From: Phytoamicus setariae
GTDB lineage: Bacteria; Pseudomonadota; Alphaproteobacteria; Rhizobiales; Rhizobiaceae
DNA length: 64,000 nucleotides
Assembly (NCBI RefSeq): GCF_016722925.1
Contig: NZ_JAEQNC010000006.1
Span: 186,001 to 250,000, forward strand
Direction of reading: 5' to 3'
The notes under the pieces were generated by a model. The model had not been told where the DNA came from and did no database searches. It worked only from the letters and a program-made list of their open reading frames with translations. Made by a program: the position numbers and the translations under genes. Numbering within the stretch: position 1 is the stretch's first letter; each line of letters opens with the position of its first letter. Shown piece by piece: positions 1 to 11,108 of this stretch.

Positions 1-497
1 GATAGCTCCATCGCACGTTCGATTTCCTTGGGCTTTGCGGGCAGTGCCAGGCACTCGTCCAGCTGCATCTGGATATCCGAACCGAGCAGGCCCTGAATCT
101 CGATCGAGCGCTCGGGCGACATGTGATGCAAAGAGCCATCCACATGGCTCTTGAAGGTCACGCCCTTCTCATCCAGCTTGCGCAGCCCGGACAGGGACAT
201 GACCTGGAAGCCGCCGCTGTCGGTCAGGATCGGGTGCGGCCAGCGGATCAGTTCGTGCAGCCCGCCGAGACGTGCGACGCGTTCCGGACCCGGCCGCAGC
301 ATCAGATGGTAGGTATTGCCGAGAATAATGTCTGCGCCGGTCTCTCTGACCTGATCGAGATACATCGCCTTTACCGTGCCCACGGTGCCGACAGGCATGA
401 ATGCGGGCGTGCGGATGGTGCCGCGGGGCATGGAAATCTCGCCGCGCCGTGCCTTGCCATCGGTTTTCAGCAGCTGGAACTTGAAGTGTTCGGTCAT
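1..497 (-). CDS. tgt: Queuine/preQ1 tRNA-guanine transglycosylase, N-terminal part
   Basis: Exchanges guanine at the wobble position of GUN-anticodon tRNAs for the queuosine precursor preQ1, in the cytoplasm. The visible 165 residues begin [19 protein letters not shown] and include the family segments [11 protein letters not shown] and the substrate-binding [11 protein letters not shown], with the catalytic-site aspartate. The reading frame stays open to base 1, so roughly the C-terminal half, including the zinc site, lies outside the window. The ATG directly follows the queA stop codon with no gap, so the two are translationally coupled and act in consecutive steps of the same pathway. Identification is secure; only the truncation by the window edge limits it. 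Confidence 0.96.
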   Translation of the reverse strand, partial: MTEHFKFQLLKTDGKARRGEISMPRGTIRTPAFMPVGTVGTVKAMYLDQVRETGADIILGNTYHLMLRPGPERVARLGGLHELIRWPHPILTDSGGFQVMSLSGLRKLDEKGVTFKSHVDGSLHHMSPERSIEIQGLLGSDIQMQLDECLALPAKPKEIERAMEL

Positions 498-1562
498 TCA
501 GATTTTCCGTTTGAGCAGGCTGGTGTCGCCGTAGGAGTAGAAGCGGTAGCCGGTCTTGATGGCGTGGTCGTAAGCGGCCCGCATCGTATCGAGGCCGCTG
601 AAGGCAGATACGAGCATGAACAGCGTCGAGCGCGGCAGGTGGAAGTTCGTCATCAGCATGTCGATGAACTTGAAGCGGTAGCCGGGGGTAATAAAGATGT
701 TCGTGTTGCCCGACCATTCGGCCATGTTGCCGTCTTCGCTGGCTGCACTTTCAAGCAGGCGGAGCGACGTGGTGCCAACGGCGACGATCCTGCCGTCCCT
801 CGCCTTGGCATCATTGAGCTTGTCGGCAGTCGCGGCATCGATATAGCCAGTCTCGTAGTGCATCAGATGATCGGCGGTGTCGTCAGCCTTGACCGGCAGG
901 AAGGTGCCGGCGCCGACATGGAGCGTCACGAAGGCGCGTTCGATTCCCTTTTTATCCAATAACTCAAATAGTTCCGGCGTGAAATGCAGGCCGGCTGTAG
1001 GTGCCGCTACCGCGCCTTTTTCACGGGCGTAGATGGTTTGGTAGTCGGTCCGGTCGCGGTCATCCTCACGGCGCTTGGAGGCGATATAGGGCGGCAACGG
1101 AATATGCCCGACAGTGGCAATTGCCGTATCGAGCGCCGGCCCGGAAACCCCGAAGCCAAGAGTCACCTCCCCGGCATCGCCCTTTTCCAGCACAGTCGCA
1201 TCCAGTGCGTCGTCTCCAGTTCCGAACCGGAGAATATCACCTTCCTTGATGCGTTTGCCGGGTTTGGCGAATGCCTTCCAGCGGTCCGCAGCAGTGCGCA
1301 TATGCAAAGTGGCGGAAACTGGCACTATGTTGTCGCCGCGTATGCGTGTCCCCTCAAGCTGCGCCGGGATGACCTTGGTGTCGTTGAAGACGAGAACGTC
1401 TCCAGGCAACAACAATGTCACTAGGTCGCGGACGTGGCCGTCAGTCAGTTCCGTGGTGCTGTTGGGGTCGACGACCAGCAGGCGTGCGGAATCGCGCGGT
1501 TCGGCTGGTCTCAGCGCAATCCGCTCATCGGGCAGGTCGAAATCGAAAAGGTCTACACGCAT
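498..1562 (-). CDS. queA: S-adenosylmethionine:tRNA ribosyltransferase-isomerase
   Basis: Transfers and rearranges the ribosyl group of SAM onto preQ1-tRNA to give epoxyqueuosine, the step after Tgt. The 354-residue length is normal. Family segments visible are the start [19 protein letters not shown], the [16 protein letters not shown] stretch near residue 55, [12 protein letters not shown] near 190, the [10 protein letters not shown] loop, and [10 protein letters not shown] near 305. It is the fourth gene of a probable coaD-ppiA-ppiB-queA-tgt transcription unit read leftwards, with a 99-base gap to ppiB and no gap to tgt. Confidence 0.97.
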   Translation of the reverse strand: MRVDLFDFDLPDERIALRPAEPRDSARLLVVDPNSTTELTDGHVRDLVTLLLPGDVLVFNDTKVIPAQLEGTRIRGDNIVPVSATLHMRTAADRWKAFAKPGKRIKEGDILRFGTGDDALDATVLEKGDAGEVTLGFGVSGPALDTAIATVGHIPLPPYIASKRREDDRDRTDYQTIYAREKGAVAAPTAGLHFTPELFELLDKKGIERAFVTLHVGAGTFLPVKADDTADHLMHYETGYIDAATADKLNDAKARDGRIVAVGTTSLRLLESAASEDGNMAEWSGNTNIFITPGYRFKFIDMLMTNFHLPRSTLFMLVSAFSGLDTMRAAYDHAIKTGYRFYSYGDTSLLKRKI

Positions 1563-1661
1563 ATTCTAGCTCGAAGGCGCTCCCCTGCTAAGGGAGTGTA
1601 CTCAAATGAAAAGCCGCCCCCGCGATTAAACGCGGAGGCGGCTGATGTCTACGAAAAACAA

Positions 1662-2174
1662 TCAGGCGACGTCAGCAGCGACCTTCAACGAGACGATTTC
1701 GTCCGGATCGACGACCGGTTCGCCCTTCTTGATCTTGTCGATGTTGTCCATGCCTTCAATGACCTGACCCCAGACGGAGTACTGCTTGTTGAGCCACGGT
1801 GCATCGGTGAAGCAGATGAAGAACTGCGAGTTGGCGGAGTTCGGGCTCTGCGAGCGTGCCATCGAGCAGGTGCCGCGGATGTGGCTGATTGCCGAAAATT
1901 CAGCTTTCAGGTCCGGCTTGTCGGAACCGCCCATGCCAGCGCGAGAAGGGTTGAAGGATGATCCGCCCTTTTTGCCGAACTTCACGTCGCCTGTCTGCGC
2001 CATGAAATCGTTGATGACGCGGTGGAACACGACGCCGTCATAGGCGCCTTCGCGCGCCAGTTCCTTGATGCGCGCCACATGCTCCGGAGCGACTTCCGGC
2101 AGCAGCTGGATGACAACCTTGCCCTTGGTGGTTTCCATGACCAGGGCGTTTTCTGGATCTTTAATTTCAGCCAT
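1662..2174 (-). CDS. ppiB: Cyclophilin-type peptidyl-prolyl isomerase, cytoplasmic
   Basis: Catalyses cis-trans isomerisation of X-Pro bonds. The 170-residue protein has no signal peptide and carries the cyclophilin core: YDGVVFHRVINDFMAQTGD near residue 45 (with the catalytic Arg of FHRV), CSMARSQSPNSANSQFFIC near 105, and WGQVIEGMDNIDKI near 135. It lies 26 bases downstream of a second cyclophilin that does have a signal peptide, so the pair probably serves cytoplasm and periplasm respectively. This twin arrangement is common in rhizobia. The symbol follows E. coli usage for the cytoplasmic form and rests on localisation only. Confidence 0.93.
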   Translation of the reverse strand: MAEIKDPENALVMETTKGKVVIQLLPEVAPEHVARIKELAREGAYDGVVFHRVINDFMAQTGDVKFGKKGGSSFNPSRAGMGGSDKPDLKAEFSAISHIRGTCSMARSQSPNSANSQFFICFTDAPWLNKQYSVWGQVIEGMDNIDKIKKGEPVVDPDEIVSLKVAADVA

Positions 2175-2200
2175 TTTACATATCTCCTTGAATTGAATTG

Positions 2201-2764
2201 TTATTTGCCGACCGTAACTTTGACCATGCGGTCCGGATCCGAGACGGACCCATTGTTGCCGTCGCCACGCTTGATCTTGTCGACATTTTCCATTCCCGAG
2301 GTAACCTTGCCCACGACCGTGTACTGGCCGTTGAGGAAGTCGCCGGGCGCGAACATGATGAAGAACTGGGAGTTGGCCGAATTCGGGTCCTGCGACCGCG
2401 CCATGCCGACTACCCCGCGTTCAAATGGAACGTTGGAAAATTCGGCGGGTAGATCGGGAAGGCTCGAGCCGCCCATCCCGGCTTGCGAAGGCTGGAAGTC
2501 CTTGTTCATGTTGCCATACTGGACATCGCCTGTCTGCGCCATGAAGCCTTCGATCACACGATGAAAAGCAACGTTGTCATACTCGCCCTTGGTCGCGAGT
2601 TCCTTGATGCGCTCGACATGCTTCGGCGCAATTTCCGGCATGAGCTGGACAACGACAGGACCATCCTTCAGTTGGATGGTGATCTCGTTTGGATTGGCGA
2701 ATGCCTGAGTCGAAACGCCGATCATCATCATGGCGCCTGCGGCGATGGATTTCAGGGAAAACAT
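2201..2764 (-). CDS. ppiA: Cyclophilin-type peptidyl-prolyl isomerase, exported
   Basis: Periplasmic prolyl isomerase assisting the folding of exported proteins. The first 23 residues form a signal peptide (MFSLKSIAAGAMMMIGVSTQAFA, cleavage after AFA). The cyclophilin core follows: YDNVAFHRVIEGFMAQTGD, then VGMARSQDPNSANSQFFIM, then YTVVGKVTSGMENVDKI. It is 187 residues long and about half identical by eye to its neighbour, suggesting an old tandem duplication followed by different targeting. It is the second gene of the coaD to tgt unit, 40 bases after coaD. Confidence 0.93.
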   Translation of the reverse strand: MFSLKSIAAGAMMMIGVSTQAFANPNEITIQLKDGPVVVQLMPEIAPKHVERIKELATKGEYDNVAFHRVIEGFMAQTGDVQYGNMNKDFQPSQAGMGGSSLPDLPAEFSNVPFERGVVGMARSQDPNSANSQFFIMFAPGDFLNGQYTVVGKVTSGMENVDKIKRGDGNNGSVSDPDRMVKVTVGK

Positions 2765-2804
2765 GAAAGCTCCGTTGGTTGGCGAGGGCGGCCGGGGTCA
2801 GACC

Positions 2805-3299
2805 CTAGCGTTTGCGTTTGGCGTCCAGCGCTTCAAGAACTGGCTTTGGCACGAACGCACTGACATCGCCGCCCATCGCTGCGATCTGACGCACCAATGT
2901 GGCGGTAATGGGCCGCGACGCGGTACCTGCAGGCAGGAACACGGTCTGTACGTCGGGTGCCATTTGCCGGTTCATGCCCGCCATCTGCATTTCGTAATCG
3001 AGATCCGTACCGTCACGCAACCCGCGGATCAGCACATTTGTTCCATTCGCCCTTGCGGCATCGACCACGAGATTGTCGAAGGCGATGACATCGATATCCC
3101 CTGCCCGATCCGGCAAGACATCATTGAGAGACTTGCGGATCAGCTCGCCGCGCTCTTCGAACGTAAACAGCGGAGCTTTGCCGGGATGAATGCCGATCGC
3201 CACAATCACCTTGGAAGAGATGTTCAGCGCCTGAATAAGCACGTCGAGATGCCCGTTTGTCATCGGATCGAAGGAACCGGGATAGAAGGCTTTTGTCAT
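2805..3299 (-). CDS. coaD: Phosphopantetheine adenylyltransferase
   Basis: Converts 4'-phosphopantetheine and ATP to dephospho-CoA, the penultimate step of coenzyme A synthesis. The nucleotidyltransferase signature [16 protein letters not shown] sits at residues 5-20, and the C-terminal [22 protein letters not shown] resembles the family's ISSTxVR motif. I chose the ATG at 3299 (protein [10 protein letters not shown], 164 residues), which matches the usual family length. An upstream in-frame ATG at 3335 would add 12 residues with no counterpart in the family. It heads the leftward unit ending in tgt. Confidence 0.95.
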   Translation of the reverse strand: MTKAFYPGSFDPMTNGHLDVLIQALNISSKVIVAIGIHPGKAPLFTFEERGELIRKSLNDVLPDRAGDIDVIAFDNLVVDAARANGTNVLIRGLRDGTDLDYEMQMAGMNRQMAPDVQTVFLPAGTASRPITATLVRQIAAMGGDVSAFVPKPVLEALDAKRKR

Positions 3300-3374
3300 T
3301 TCGCCGCCGTCAAAATTTGCACCGCCTTTTGTCATGGAAAGACTGCATGCGCAACTGCTTTAAATGTTGTTTAG

Positions 3375-3406
3375 GAAGCTGAACGCGAGATGAACGGAGC
3401 ATTCAG
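3375..3406 (+). promoter_or_regulatory. Repeated 32-base upstream element, copy A
   Basis: A 32-base motif containing CTGAACG, ATGAACGG and CATTCAG (the last being the reverse complement of CTGAATG). It recurs at 7274-7305 with 27 of 32 bases identical and without gaps. It lies 142 bases before the start of a small gene whose paralogue follows copy B at a similar distance (152 bases). About 20 bases downstream both copies also share a segment of the form GGTTAAwTGwCwyCAAGTT. The three related heptamers suggest a site for a dimeric or tandem-binding regulator, or a promoter with an operator. The regulator is not identified. Confidence 0.6.
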
Positions 3407-3548
3407 CACGGTTTAAGCTGCAAGGTGGTTAATTGTCTCCAAGTTCGAAGGAGCGGCGCAAGAACAACAACAAGCGCGCGCTTCCCCCGGAAGCAGAGGA
3501 CGGGCTGTTCCGAACACAGCCCTTGATGAAACGAGAAGGATGAGGACG

Positions 3549-3689
3549 ATGTTGTATTTGACGTTCACGCTGATGGCTGGTGTGATCTCCTTCATGTTCA
3601 TCGCGACCGCTGTTTCCTCGATCATCAACCTGGTGAGAGAGGGCGAGGCGACAAAAGAAGCTCGTGCTCGCACCGTCGTCTATCAGTGA
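3549..3689 (+). CDS. Small single-span membrane protein, paralogue A
   Basis: A 46-residue protein, MLYLTFTLMAGVISFMFIAT onward, with one hydrophobic segment at residues 2-27 and a short charged tail (LVREGEATKEARARTVVYQ). The start is preceded by GAAGGATGAGGACG. It is clearly related to the 45-residue protein at 7458-7595: both have Y-x-T, L-MAG-IS/IA-MF-ATAVSSI, then N and a charged tail. The gene sits between a conserved upstream element and a strong terminator, each also duplicated at the second locus. I do not recognise a named family. The paired conservation of coding sequence, leader and terminator argues that it is a real gene. Confidence 0.8.
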   Translation: MLYLTFTLMAGVISFMFIATAVSSIINLVREGEATKEARARTVVYQ

Positions 3690-3758
3690 AATCCCCACAG
3701 CGTGAGCACCCCACCCCCCTGAGAGTCCAATAGACTCTCGCTCATGCTGGCAGGAAAG

Positions 3759-3789
3759 CCGGACGGTCGCCCCAGACCGTCCGGTTTTT
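3759..3789 (+). terminator. Rho-independent terminator of small gene A
   Basis: A perfect 10-bp stem CCGGACGGTC / GACCGTCCGG with a 6-base loop, followed by TTTTT. The stem matches that of the terminator of the paralogous gene at 7648-7682. It abuts the 3' end of the leftward gene at 3788-4090 and may act weakly in that direction as well. Confidence 0.93.
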
Positions 3790-4090
3790 ACTTTTCGCGC
3801 AGCGACATGCAGCCGGACTGACGGTACGGCAGGACCATCAGCGCGCCGGCCTGGTAGAGCGCACGAGCCTGTCCGGCGTCTACGGATGCCAGCCGCGCGA
3901 CACGCCCGTCCCAATCGAGGATGGATACGCCGGGCGGCAAAGCACCGATGCTGATTGGGCGTGGGAACAATGCGAGCACAGGTTGGGCGGAAGCACCGGC
4001 GACCAGCATTATGGCTGGTAGGGCCATCGCCGCAGCCGCAATGGACGTTGCCGTGACCACAACCTGTAACGCATTACGCGCCGCTTTCAT
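3788..4090 (-). CDS. Small exported or membrane-anchored protein, function unknown
   Basis: A 100-residue protein with a hydrophobic N-terminus (residues 8-36, ending in VAGASAQPVLA, which could be a signal peptide cleaved after ASA). A roughly 60-residue soluble part follows, containing SILDWDGRVARLASV and a single cysteine near the C-terminus (RQSGCMSL). It starts 18 bases after the 357-residue gene and is likely the last gene of the four-gene leftward operon that begins with the FAD oxidoreductase. No family recognised. Its place in the operon and the bacterial start region support it being real. Confidence 0.7.
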   Translation of the reverse strand: MKAARNALQVVVTATSIAAAAMALPAIMLVAGASAQPVLALFPRPISIGALPPGVSILDWDGRVARLASVDAGQARALYQAGALMVLPYRQSGCMSLREK

Positions 4091-4108
4091 CGTGCTCCCG
4101 TCACACTG

Positions 4109-5182
4109 TCAGTAGTCGAAAACATGCTCTATTCCCGGATCCGCGACCTGCATCGCTTGAAATGCGGTTGCCAATTCGCTGACCGCAAGATTAACCAGCA
4201 ATCGTTCTGATGCAAATCCCTGCCGCTCCATTCTGGTCAACACCTCGCCAGGACCTTGATAGGTGGCGCCGCGTGGAATGGTCAACGACACCATGATTTC
4301 GTCGTTGCCCGCGACCTCACGCACAACCCCCTTCTGCTGGCTGATGGTGGCGAGAATGCGCGTGAACGCATCATATCGGGGCGTTTCGATCACGATGCCG
4401 CCTGCGCTTTCGCCAACGACCCGGACATTGGCAATGGCTGAGAGCTGCTCTGCTGTCAGCCCGGAAATGACGGAGCGGATTTCAAGTTTTGCCGGTCCGT
4501 TTGCCGCGGCGCCAGCGGCAATCGCCTTGGCATAGACCGCTTTCGATTCCCACTCGAGCCCAATGGCCAGGCGGCGTTCCCACCCGCGAAGCACATGCGT
4601 CACCGGAACGGCCCACAGCGCGCTGTTGGCCGCGCCGAAATCATACATGTACCAAGGGGTCTGCCGCAGGAACTGGGCGTAGTTGTTTGCCGTTTCGAGA
4701 ACCACCAGATCTTGCGGCGACTTGTTCGGGCCGCGCAAATAGGCAAACAGTCGGCCAATCGTCTCCTCGTATGCGGCTTTAAGGGCCATCTCCAGTGAGA
4801 AGCTGACGCCTATCGTGTGAATCATGACGCGTGTTTGCTGGTCAGCGCCGCCATGTTGATCCGCAACACGCATCATCGTGCATGTGGATTTCCAGAATTG
4901 GGAGATCGATTTCAGGTAGCCGAACTGGTGTTCGTCACCCGTCTTCAGGGTCTCCGCAAGACCGTCATAAGCGTAGACGATATGCCACTCCGGATAGGTC
5001 AGGTACGTATTTGCTTCGCGGCGCTGCCATTGTGCGTCGGCGATGAGCGGGTTGTAGTTGCCGGCATGAATGTCGCTCCGGCACATGGTCTCGATGTAGG
5101 CGACAGGTGCGGCGAGCGCCAACACCAGCAGCAGGAATGCCAACACCAACCACTTTGCAAGGCGGAGCATGTATCGGGTCAT
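4109..5182 (-). CDS. Membrane-anchored protein of unknown function in FAD operon
   Basis: A 357-residue protein with one N-terminal membrane span (residues 8-30, WLVLAFLLLVLALAAPVAYI) and a long soluble, probably periplasmic part. Noticeable segments are ANTYLTYPEWHIVYAYDGLAE near residues 57-77, aromatic-rich QFGYLKSISQFWKSTC near 86-101, TPWYMYDFGAANSALWAVPV near 175-195, and a C-terminal alpha/beta-like part. The ATG overlaps the stop of the upstream 135-residue gene by four bases (ATGA), showing translational coupling. I do not recognise the family. The context suggests a partner of the exported oxidoreductase, for example an anchor or electron acceptor, but that is inference. Confidence 0.8.
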   Translation of the reverse strand: MTRYMLRLAKWLVLAFLLLVLALAAPVAYIETMCRSDIHAGNYNPLIADAQWQRREANTYLTYPEWHIVYAYDGLAETLKTGDEHQFGYLKSISQFWKSTCTMMRVADQHGGADQQTRVMIHTIGVSFSLEMALKAAYEETIGRLFAYLRGPNKSPQDLVVLETANNYAQFLRQTPWYMYDFGAANSALWAVPVTHVLRGWERRLAIGLEWESKAVYAKAIAAGAAANGPAKLEIRSVISGLTAEQLSAIANVRVVGESAGGIVIETPRYDAFTRILATISQQKGVVREVAGNDEIMVSLTIPRGATYQGPGEVLTRMERQGFASERLLVNLAVSELATAFQAMQVADPGIEHVFDY

Positions 5183-5586
5183 TCGGCATCAGCCTTGAAG
5201 ACAACGCTGCTGAGGAACGCGATGCTGCCCAGTGCAAGATGTGGCAGATTGGCCATGACTTTGAAATCGAATGGCAATGTCTGGATGCCGTAGTTCAGGA
5301 TCCCCAGATCGAGGTAGCCCGAGCCGGTGATCAATCCGAGAAGGCCGTCGCCGAAATAGATCAGGCCGAAATAGAACAGGAAGAATCGCGCTGCCTTGGC
5401 TCCTGCCCAGGCGGCGATGCCCGCCCAAAGGGCAGAAACCAGATGAAGCCCATCGTCGTAGATGTCGAGCGCAAAGATGCCGAATGTCTTGCCATCCTGG
5501 ACAGGAATGCCGGGAAGGTAATTGAGTGCCGCAGCAAAAAGCAGGATAGCGAAATAGATGGCGGCGACCAGGCGTAGTCGGTTCAT
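5179..5586 (-). CDS. Four-span integral membrane protein
   Basis: A 135-residue hydrophobic protein with about four membrane spans: residues 5-25 (LVAAIYFAILLFAAALNYL), 45-65 (GLHLVSALWAGIAAWAGAK), 67-85 (RFFLFYFGLIYFGDGLLGL) and 108-130 (LPHLALGSIAFLSSVVF). The D-x-x-H near residue 46 and a second His in the last span could bind a cofactor, but this is speculative. The arrangement resembles DUF4383-type four-span proteins; I am not certain of the assignment. It lies nine bases downstream of the FAD oxidoreductase and overlaps the next gene by four bases. Confidence 0.8.
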   Translation of the reverse strand: MNRLRLVAAIYFAILLFAAALNYLPGIPVQDGKTFGIFALDIYDDGLHLVSALWAGIAAWAGAKAARFFLFYFGLIYFGDGLLGLITGSGYLDLGILNYGIQTLPFDFKVMANLPHLALGSIAFLSSVVFKADAE

Positions 5587-5595
5587 AGCCGTTCC

Positions 5596-7092
5596 TCAAA
5601 GCTTGGAGAAATACCTGTCCCACATGCGGTGGCGGAAAATCAGGTCCTTGTCGACCTGTCGTTTGAACTGGGCGAACTCGGCGGCGCGCGGATAGGCGCG
5701 GGTCAGTTGGTCCAGCGAGGCATGTGGCCGGTAGGGCAGATAATAGCTGCCGCCCAACGCAATCACCCGCTCGATCAGCGCGTGCGTCATCCGCCGCATG
5801 TCCGCCTCGCCGCGTGCCGACATTTCCTGAGAAAACAGCATGACGGAAGCAATGCGCGGCTCTGGCGCATAGGCCAATACGCTGTCCTTGTCTTCGGCGA
5901 CATAGCGGATGGTGACATTCAGCAACTGCTGATAGGACGCCGGTATAACCTCCCGGCATGCCTTGATGAAGTCTCCGAAACGCTGTGGCGCTACGAAGTA
6001 TTCGTGCAGAATGTCCGTCCGGGAGGGATCGGCATCGTCGAGCGCGATCACCGGTTCGTTGAGCAGGCTGTTGCGGGTCGCTTCTCCGACGAACATTGGG
6101 CTGAGTGCGGATTCCGTCCACCAGCGGAAATGCTTGGCGTCATCTGACCCGAGTTGAGCGCGAAATACATAGCGGGACAGTTGGGTCAGCAGCCCGGAAC
6201 CGCTGGCTGCCGGAATGTCCTGCTGGTCTTCGGTCGGCCTGTAGCTGATCAGCAATCCATCCTGGAAGAAGCGGTCGAGGGAAACGTCAAGACGGCCATA
6301 GGCCATCTCGATCTTGGGATCGGATTTCATTGCCTCGACAAAGTGGGTGCCTAGATCCTCGCCACGCACATGCTCGAACTTGGGTTCCAGCCGCGTATTG
6401 GGAACCATGTCGAGCTCAAGCTCTGTGATGATGCCGACAAGGCCATATCCACCCATGGCATGGCGGAATAGCTCCGGGTTTTCGGTTCGCGAACATTTCT
6501 GGATCGTGCCGTCACCGATCATCAACTTGATCGATCGGACCGTACTGCCGCAACCCGAGAATGGAACAGGCCAGCCATGGGCGTTGACGGAAAAGGTCGA
6601 CGCAACCCCAAAATCATTATTGGATTGCATCACAGCCGGCGAAAAACCAATCTTGTCCAACTCGGCAACGACGGTGCGCCAGCGCACACCTGCTGCGACC
6701 TTGTAGGTTTTCGTGGCCGGATCGGCTACCAGCTGGTCCTGCAGCAGAGTGAGTGCAATTCCATTTTCAGGAATGCTTTGCCCACCCATCGAGTGTCGGG
6801 TCGTGCCGGCGATAAGAGGTTTTCGGGTTTCGCGGGCTTCGATAACAAGCGCGCGCACGCGATGGATGAACGTGCTGTCGATGCCGCTGTTGATTGTCAC
6901 ATGCTTGTGGATCTGCGTTGGCTCAAGCAGGCTGGCGTCATTGAGAATATTGCCGTTGGCTGCCGAATAGCTGTCATATTCCGGATAGGCCGGGCCACTT
7001 GAGCTGGATGGCTGCAGAAGCCATCGCCCAGTTGCAGCACCAAACAGTGCCGACCCGCCGATAAGTAATGAACGGCGACGGAGCTTGCCCAT
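5596..7092 (-). CDS. Tat-exported FAD-dependent oxidoreductase (VAO/lactone-oxidase type)
   Basis: A 498-residue flavoprotein of the vanillyl-alcohol-oxidase superfamily. The N-terminus GKLRRRSLLIGGSALFGAATG is a twin-arginine-like signal, pointing to folding with FAD in the cytoplasm and export. The FAD_binding_4 fold is visible from about residue 70, with the PP-loop AGTTRHSMGGQSIPENGIAL near 95-115, SVNAHGWPVPFSGCGSTV near 170-187 and GYGLVGIITELELDM near 215-230. The C-terminal third resembles lactone or sterol oxidases. The substrate cannot be told from sequence. It heads a leftward operon with three membrane or exported proteins. Possible activities include aldonolactone, alcohol or sterol oxidation. 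Confidence 0.87.
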   Translation of the reverse strand: MGKLRRRSLLIGGSALFGAATGRWLLQPSSSSGPAYPEYDSYSAANGNILNDASLLEPTQIHKHVTINSGIDSTFIHRVRALVIEARETRKPLIAGTTRHSMGGQSIPENGIALTLLQDQLVADPATKTYKVAAGVRWRTVVAELDKIGFSPAVMQSNNDFGVASTFSVNAHGWPVPFSGCGSTVRSIKLMIGDGTIQKCSRTENPELFRHAMGGYGLVGIITELELDMVPNTRLEPKFEHVRGEDLGTHFVEAMKSDPKIEMAYGRLDVSLDRFFQDGLLISYRPTEDQQDIPAASGSGLLTQLSRYVFRAQLGSDDAKHFRWWTESALSPMFVGEATRNSLLNEPVIALDDADPSRTDILHEYFVAPQRFGDFIKACREVIPASYQQLLNVTIRYVAEDKDSVLAYAPEPRIASVMLFSQEMSARGEADMRRMTHALIERVIALGGSYYLPYRPHASLDQLTRAYPRAAEFAQFKRQVDKDLIFRHRMWDRYFSKL

Positions 7093-7273
7093 TTATCCCC
7101 CTTTGAAGGTATCTTTCATCATTGAATCAAATACGTATCGCGACGCGACTTTAATCGTAAATCGTTGAGAAAATCACAGCCGATCTACTGTTCCTGAAAC
7201 GGGAAAATTGCTGCTGTCCGCGCTGGTTAGCGTTTAAAAATCATTTTTGCAAAGATCATATGCAACTTTCCTC

Positions 7274-7305
7274 GAAGCTGAACGTTTTATGAACGGACCA
7301 TTCAG
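7274..7305 (+). promoter_or_regulatory. Repeated 32-base upstream element, copy B
   Basis: Second copy of the motif at 3375-3406 (27/32 identical, no gaps), again containing CTGAACG, ATGAACGG and CATTCAG. It lies in the 365-base gap 7093-7457 between the divergent FAD operon and small gene B. A related leader segment GGTTAAATGACATCAAGTT follows at about 7327. Nothing else in this gap looks like a gene. The pattern suggests co-regulation of the two small genes by one factor. Confidence 0.6.
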
Positions 7306-7457
7306 AGCCTCTTCAGTCGATGAATGGTTAAATGACATCAAGTTGAGCGGAACGACTTCCAAAAGGGTTGTTCCCACTGAAACAGCGGCCACGGAATTTT
7401 TGCGGGACTATGTTGTCCAACAGATGTTCATGGCAACATGCTGAAAGGGAAACGACA

Positions 7458-7595
7458 ATGATGTATGTGACGCTGACCTGCATGGCTGGATTGATCGCTG
7501 TGATGTTTGTTGCAACCGCAGTTTCATCAATTGTAAATTCCATCCGCGAAAACGAAACTGCACGCCATGCGGCCTTGCGCCGAGTTACTTTCTGA
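7458..7595 (+). CDS. Small single-span membrane protein, paralogue B
   Basis: A 45-residue protein (MMYVTLTCMAGLIAVMFVAT onward) with one membrane span at residues 2-27 and a charged tail SIRENETARHAALRRVTF. AAAGGGA lies nine bases before the start. It is a paralogue of the 46-residue protein at 3549-3689, sharing MAG, MF-ATAVSSI and the N-x-x-R/E tail. The first of two consecutive ATGs was used; the second is equally possible. It is followed by a terminator with the same stem as the other copy. No named family recognised. Confidence 0.8.
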   Translation: MMYVTLTCMAGLIAVMFVATAVSSIVNSIRENETARHAALRRVTF

Positions 7596-7647
7596 ACTCC
7601 CTCCCCGAAGCGCGGGGCCTCCCTCCCCCTTTTCCCGCGCTTATTGA

Positions 7648-7682
7648 AACCGGACGGTCTCCCCTGCCCGTCCGGTTTTTTT
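7648..7682 (+). terminator. Rho-independent terminator of small gene B
   Basis: Stem AACCGGACGG / CCGTCCGGTT with an 11-base loop and a seven-T tail. The core CCGGACGG/CCGTCCGG is identical to the terminator after small gene A, supporting duplication of the whole transcription unit. The following 180 bases up to the SMR gene show no further gene and no recognisable guanidine riboswitch. Confidence 0.93.
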
Positions 7683-7865
7683 GTATCCAGATGCAGCTTT
7701 CGCCGGCAAATGCTCTGCGGCATCCCAATCCCCTGCGAACGAAAACGCTACTTTTGGATGTGGCAGCCTGGATTAAGCCTGTTCAAGACCGATGAATCAC
7801 CCATAGATGGTGCCTGGCCTTATCAGGTTTTCATGCTGATGAATTTCCGATCAATGGAGGATTGA

Positions 7866-8183
7866 TTGAACTGGTTTCTATTGTTTATTGCCGGCCTCTT
7901 CGAAATCGGCTGGGTTTACGCCCTCAAGACGTCTGACAACTTCGCCAACCTCAAATATGGCATGCTCGCGGTGTTTCTGCTGGTGTTGAGTATGGCTTGC
8001 CTGTCGTTGTCGCTGCGCTCGATCCCGGTTGGCACAGCCTATGCGATCTGGACAGGTATCGGCGCTGTTGGCGCGGCCGTGCTCGGCATCATGCTGTTCA
8101 GCGAGCCCGCCACCGCCGTGCGGATGGCATGCATCTCGCTGATCGTTGCTGGTGTCGTGGGCTTGAAGTTGTCGGCCGCTTAA
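7866..8183 (+). CDS. sugE: Small multidrug resistance family exporter, guanidinium (SugE/Gdx) type
   Basis: A 105-residue four-span inner-membrane protein of the SMR family, working as an antiparallel dimer and exchanging protons for guanidinium-like cations. The essential glutamate is in span 1 (AGLFEIGWVYALK, E13). Span 3 has PVGTAYAIWTGIGAVGAAVLG, typical of the SugE/Gdx branch rather than EmrE. The start is TTG at 7866, preceded at good spacing by GGAGG (7856-7860); no nearer ATG fits the N-terminus. It is a single-gene unit ahead of the convergent gyrA. I looked for a guanidine riboswitch upstream and saw none, so the substrate assignment rests on subfamily motifs. Confidence 0.88.
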   Translation: MNWFLLFIAGLFEIGWVYALKTSDNFANLKYGMLAVFLLVLSMACLSLSLRSIPVGTAYAIWTGIGAVGAAVLGIMLFSEPATAVRMACISLIVAGVVGLKLSAA

Positions 8184-8232
8184 CTAAGCACAACTACAAG
8201 TCAGAGAAGCGCTCAAATTCTACGGCCTCTCG

Positions 8233-8263
8233 AAAAAAAAACGCCGGCCACGAGGGCCGGCGC
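8233..8263 (-). terminator. Rho-independent terminator of gyrA
   Basis: Read leftwards, a stem CGCCGGCC / GGCCGGCG with a 5-base loop is followed by a run of eight or nine T. It lies 38 bases after the gyrA stop codon and is placed for gyrA; a weaker effect on the rightward sugE transcript is possible. Confidence 0.95.
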
Positions 8264-8300
8264 ATCTTGAAACATCACCGGGCAGAAGCTCGCCAGCGAG

Positions 8301-11108
<2,808 letters not shown>

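Noticed and set aside
7685-7865. Guanidine riboswitch upstream of sugE
   Set aside because: No paired ACGR-loop hairpins or ykkC core found.
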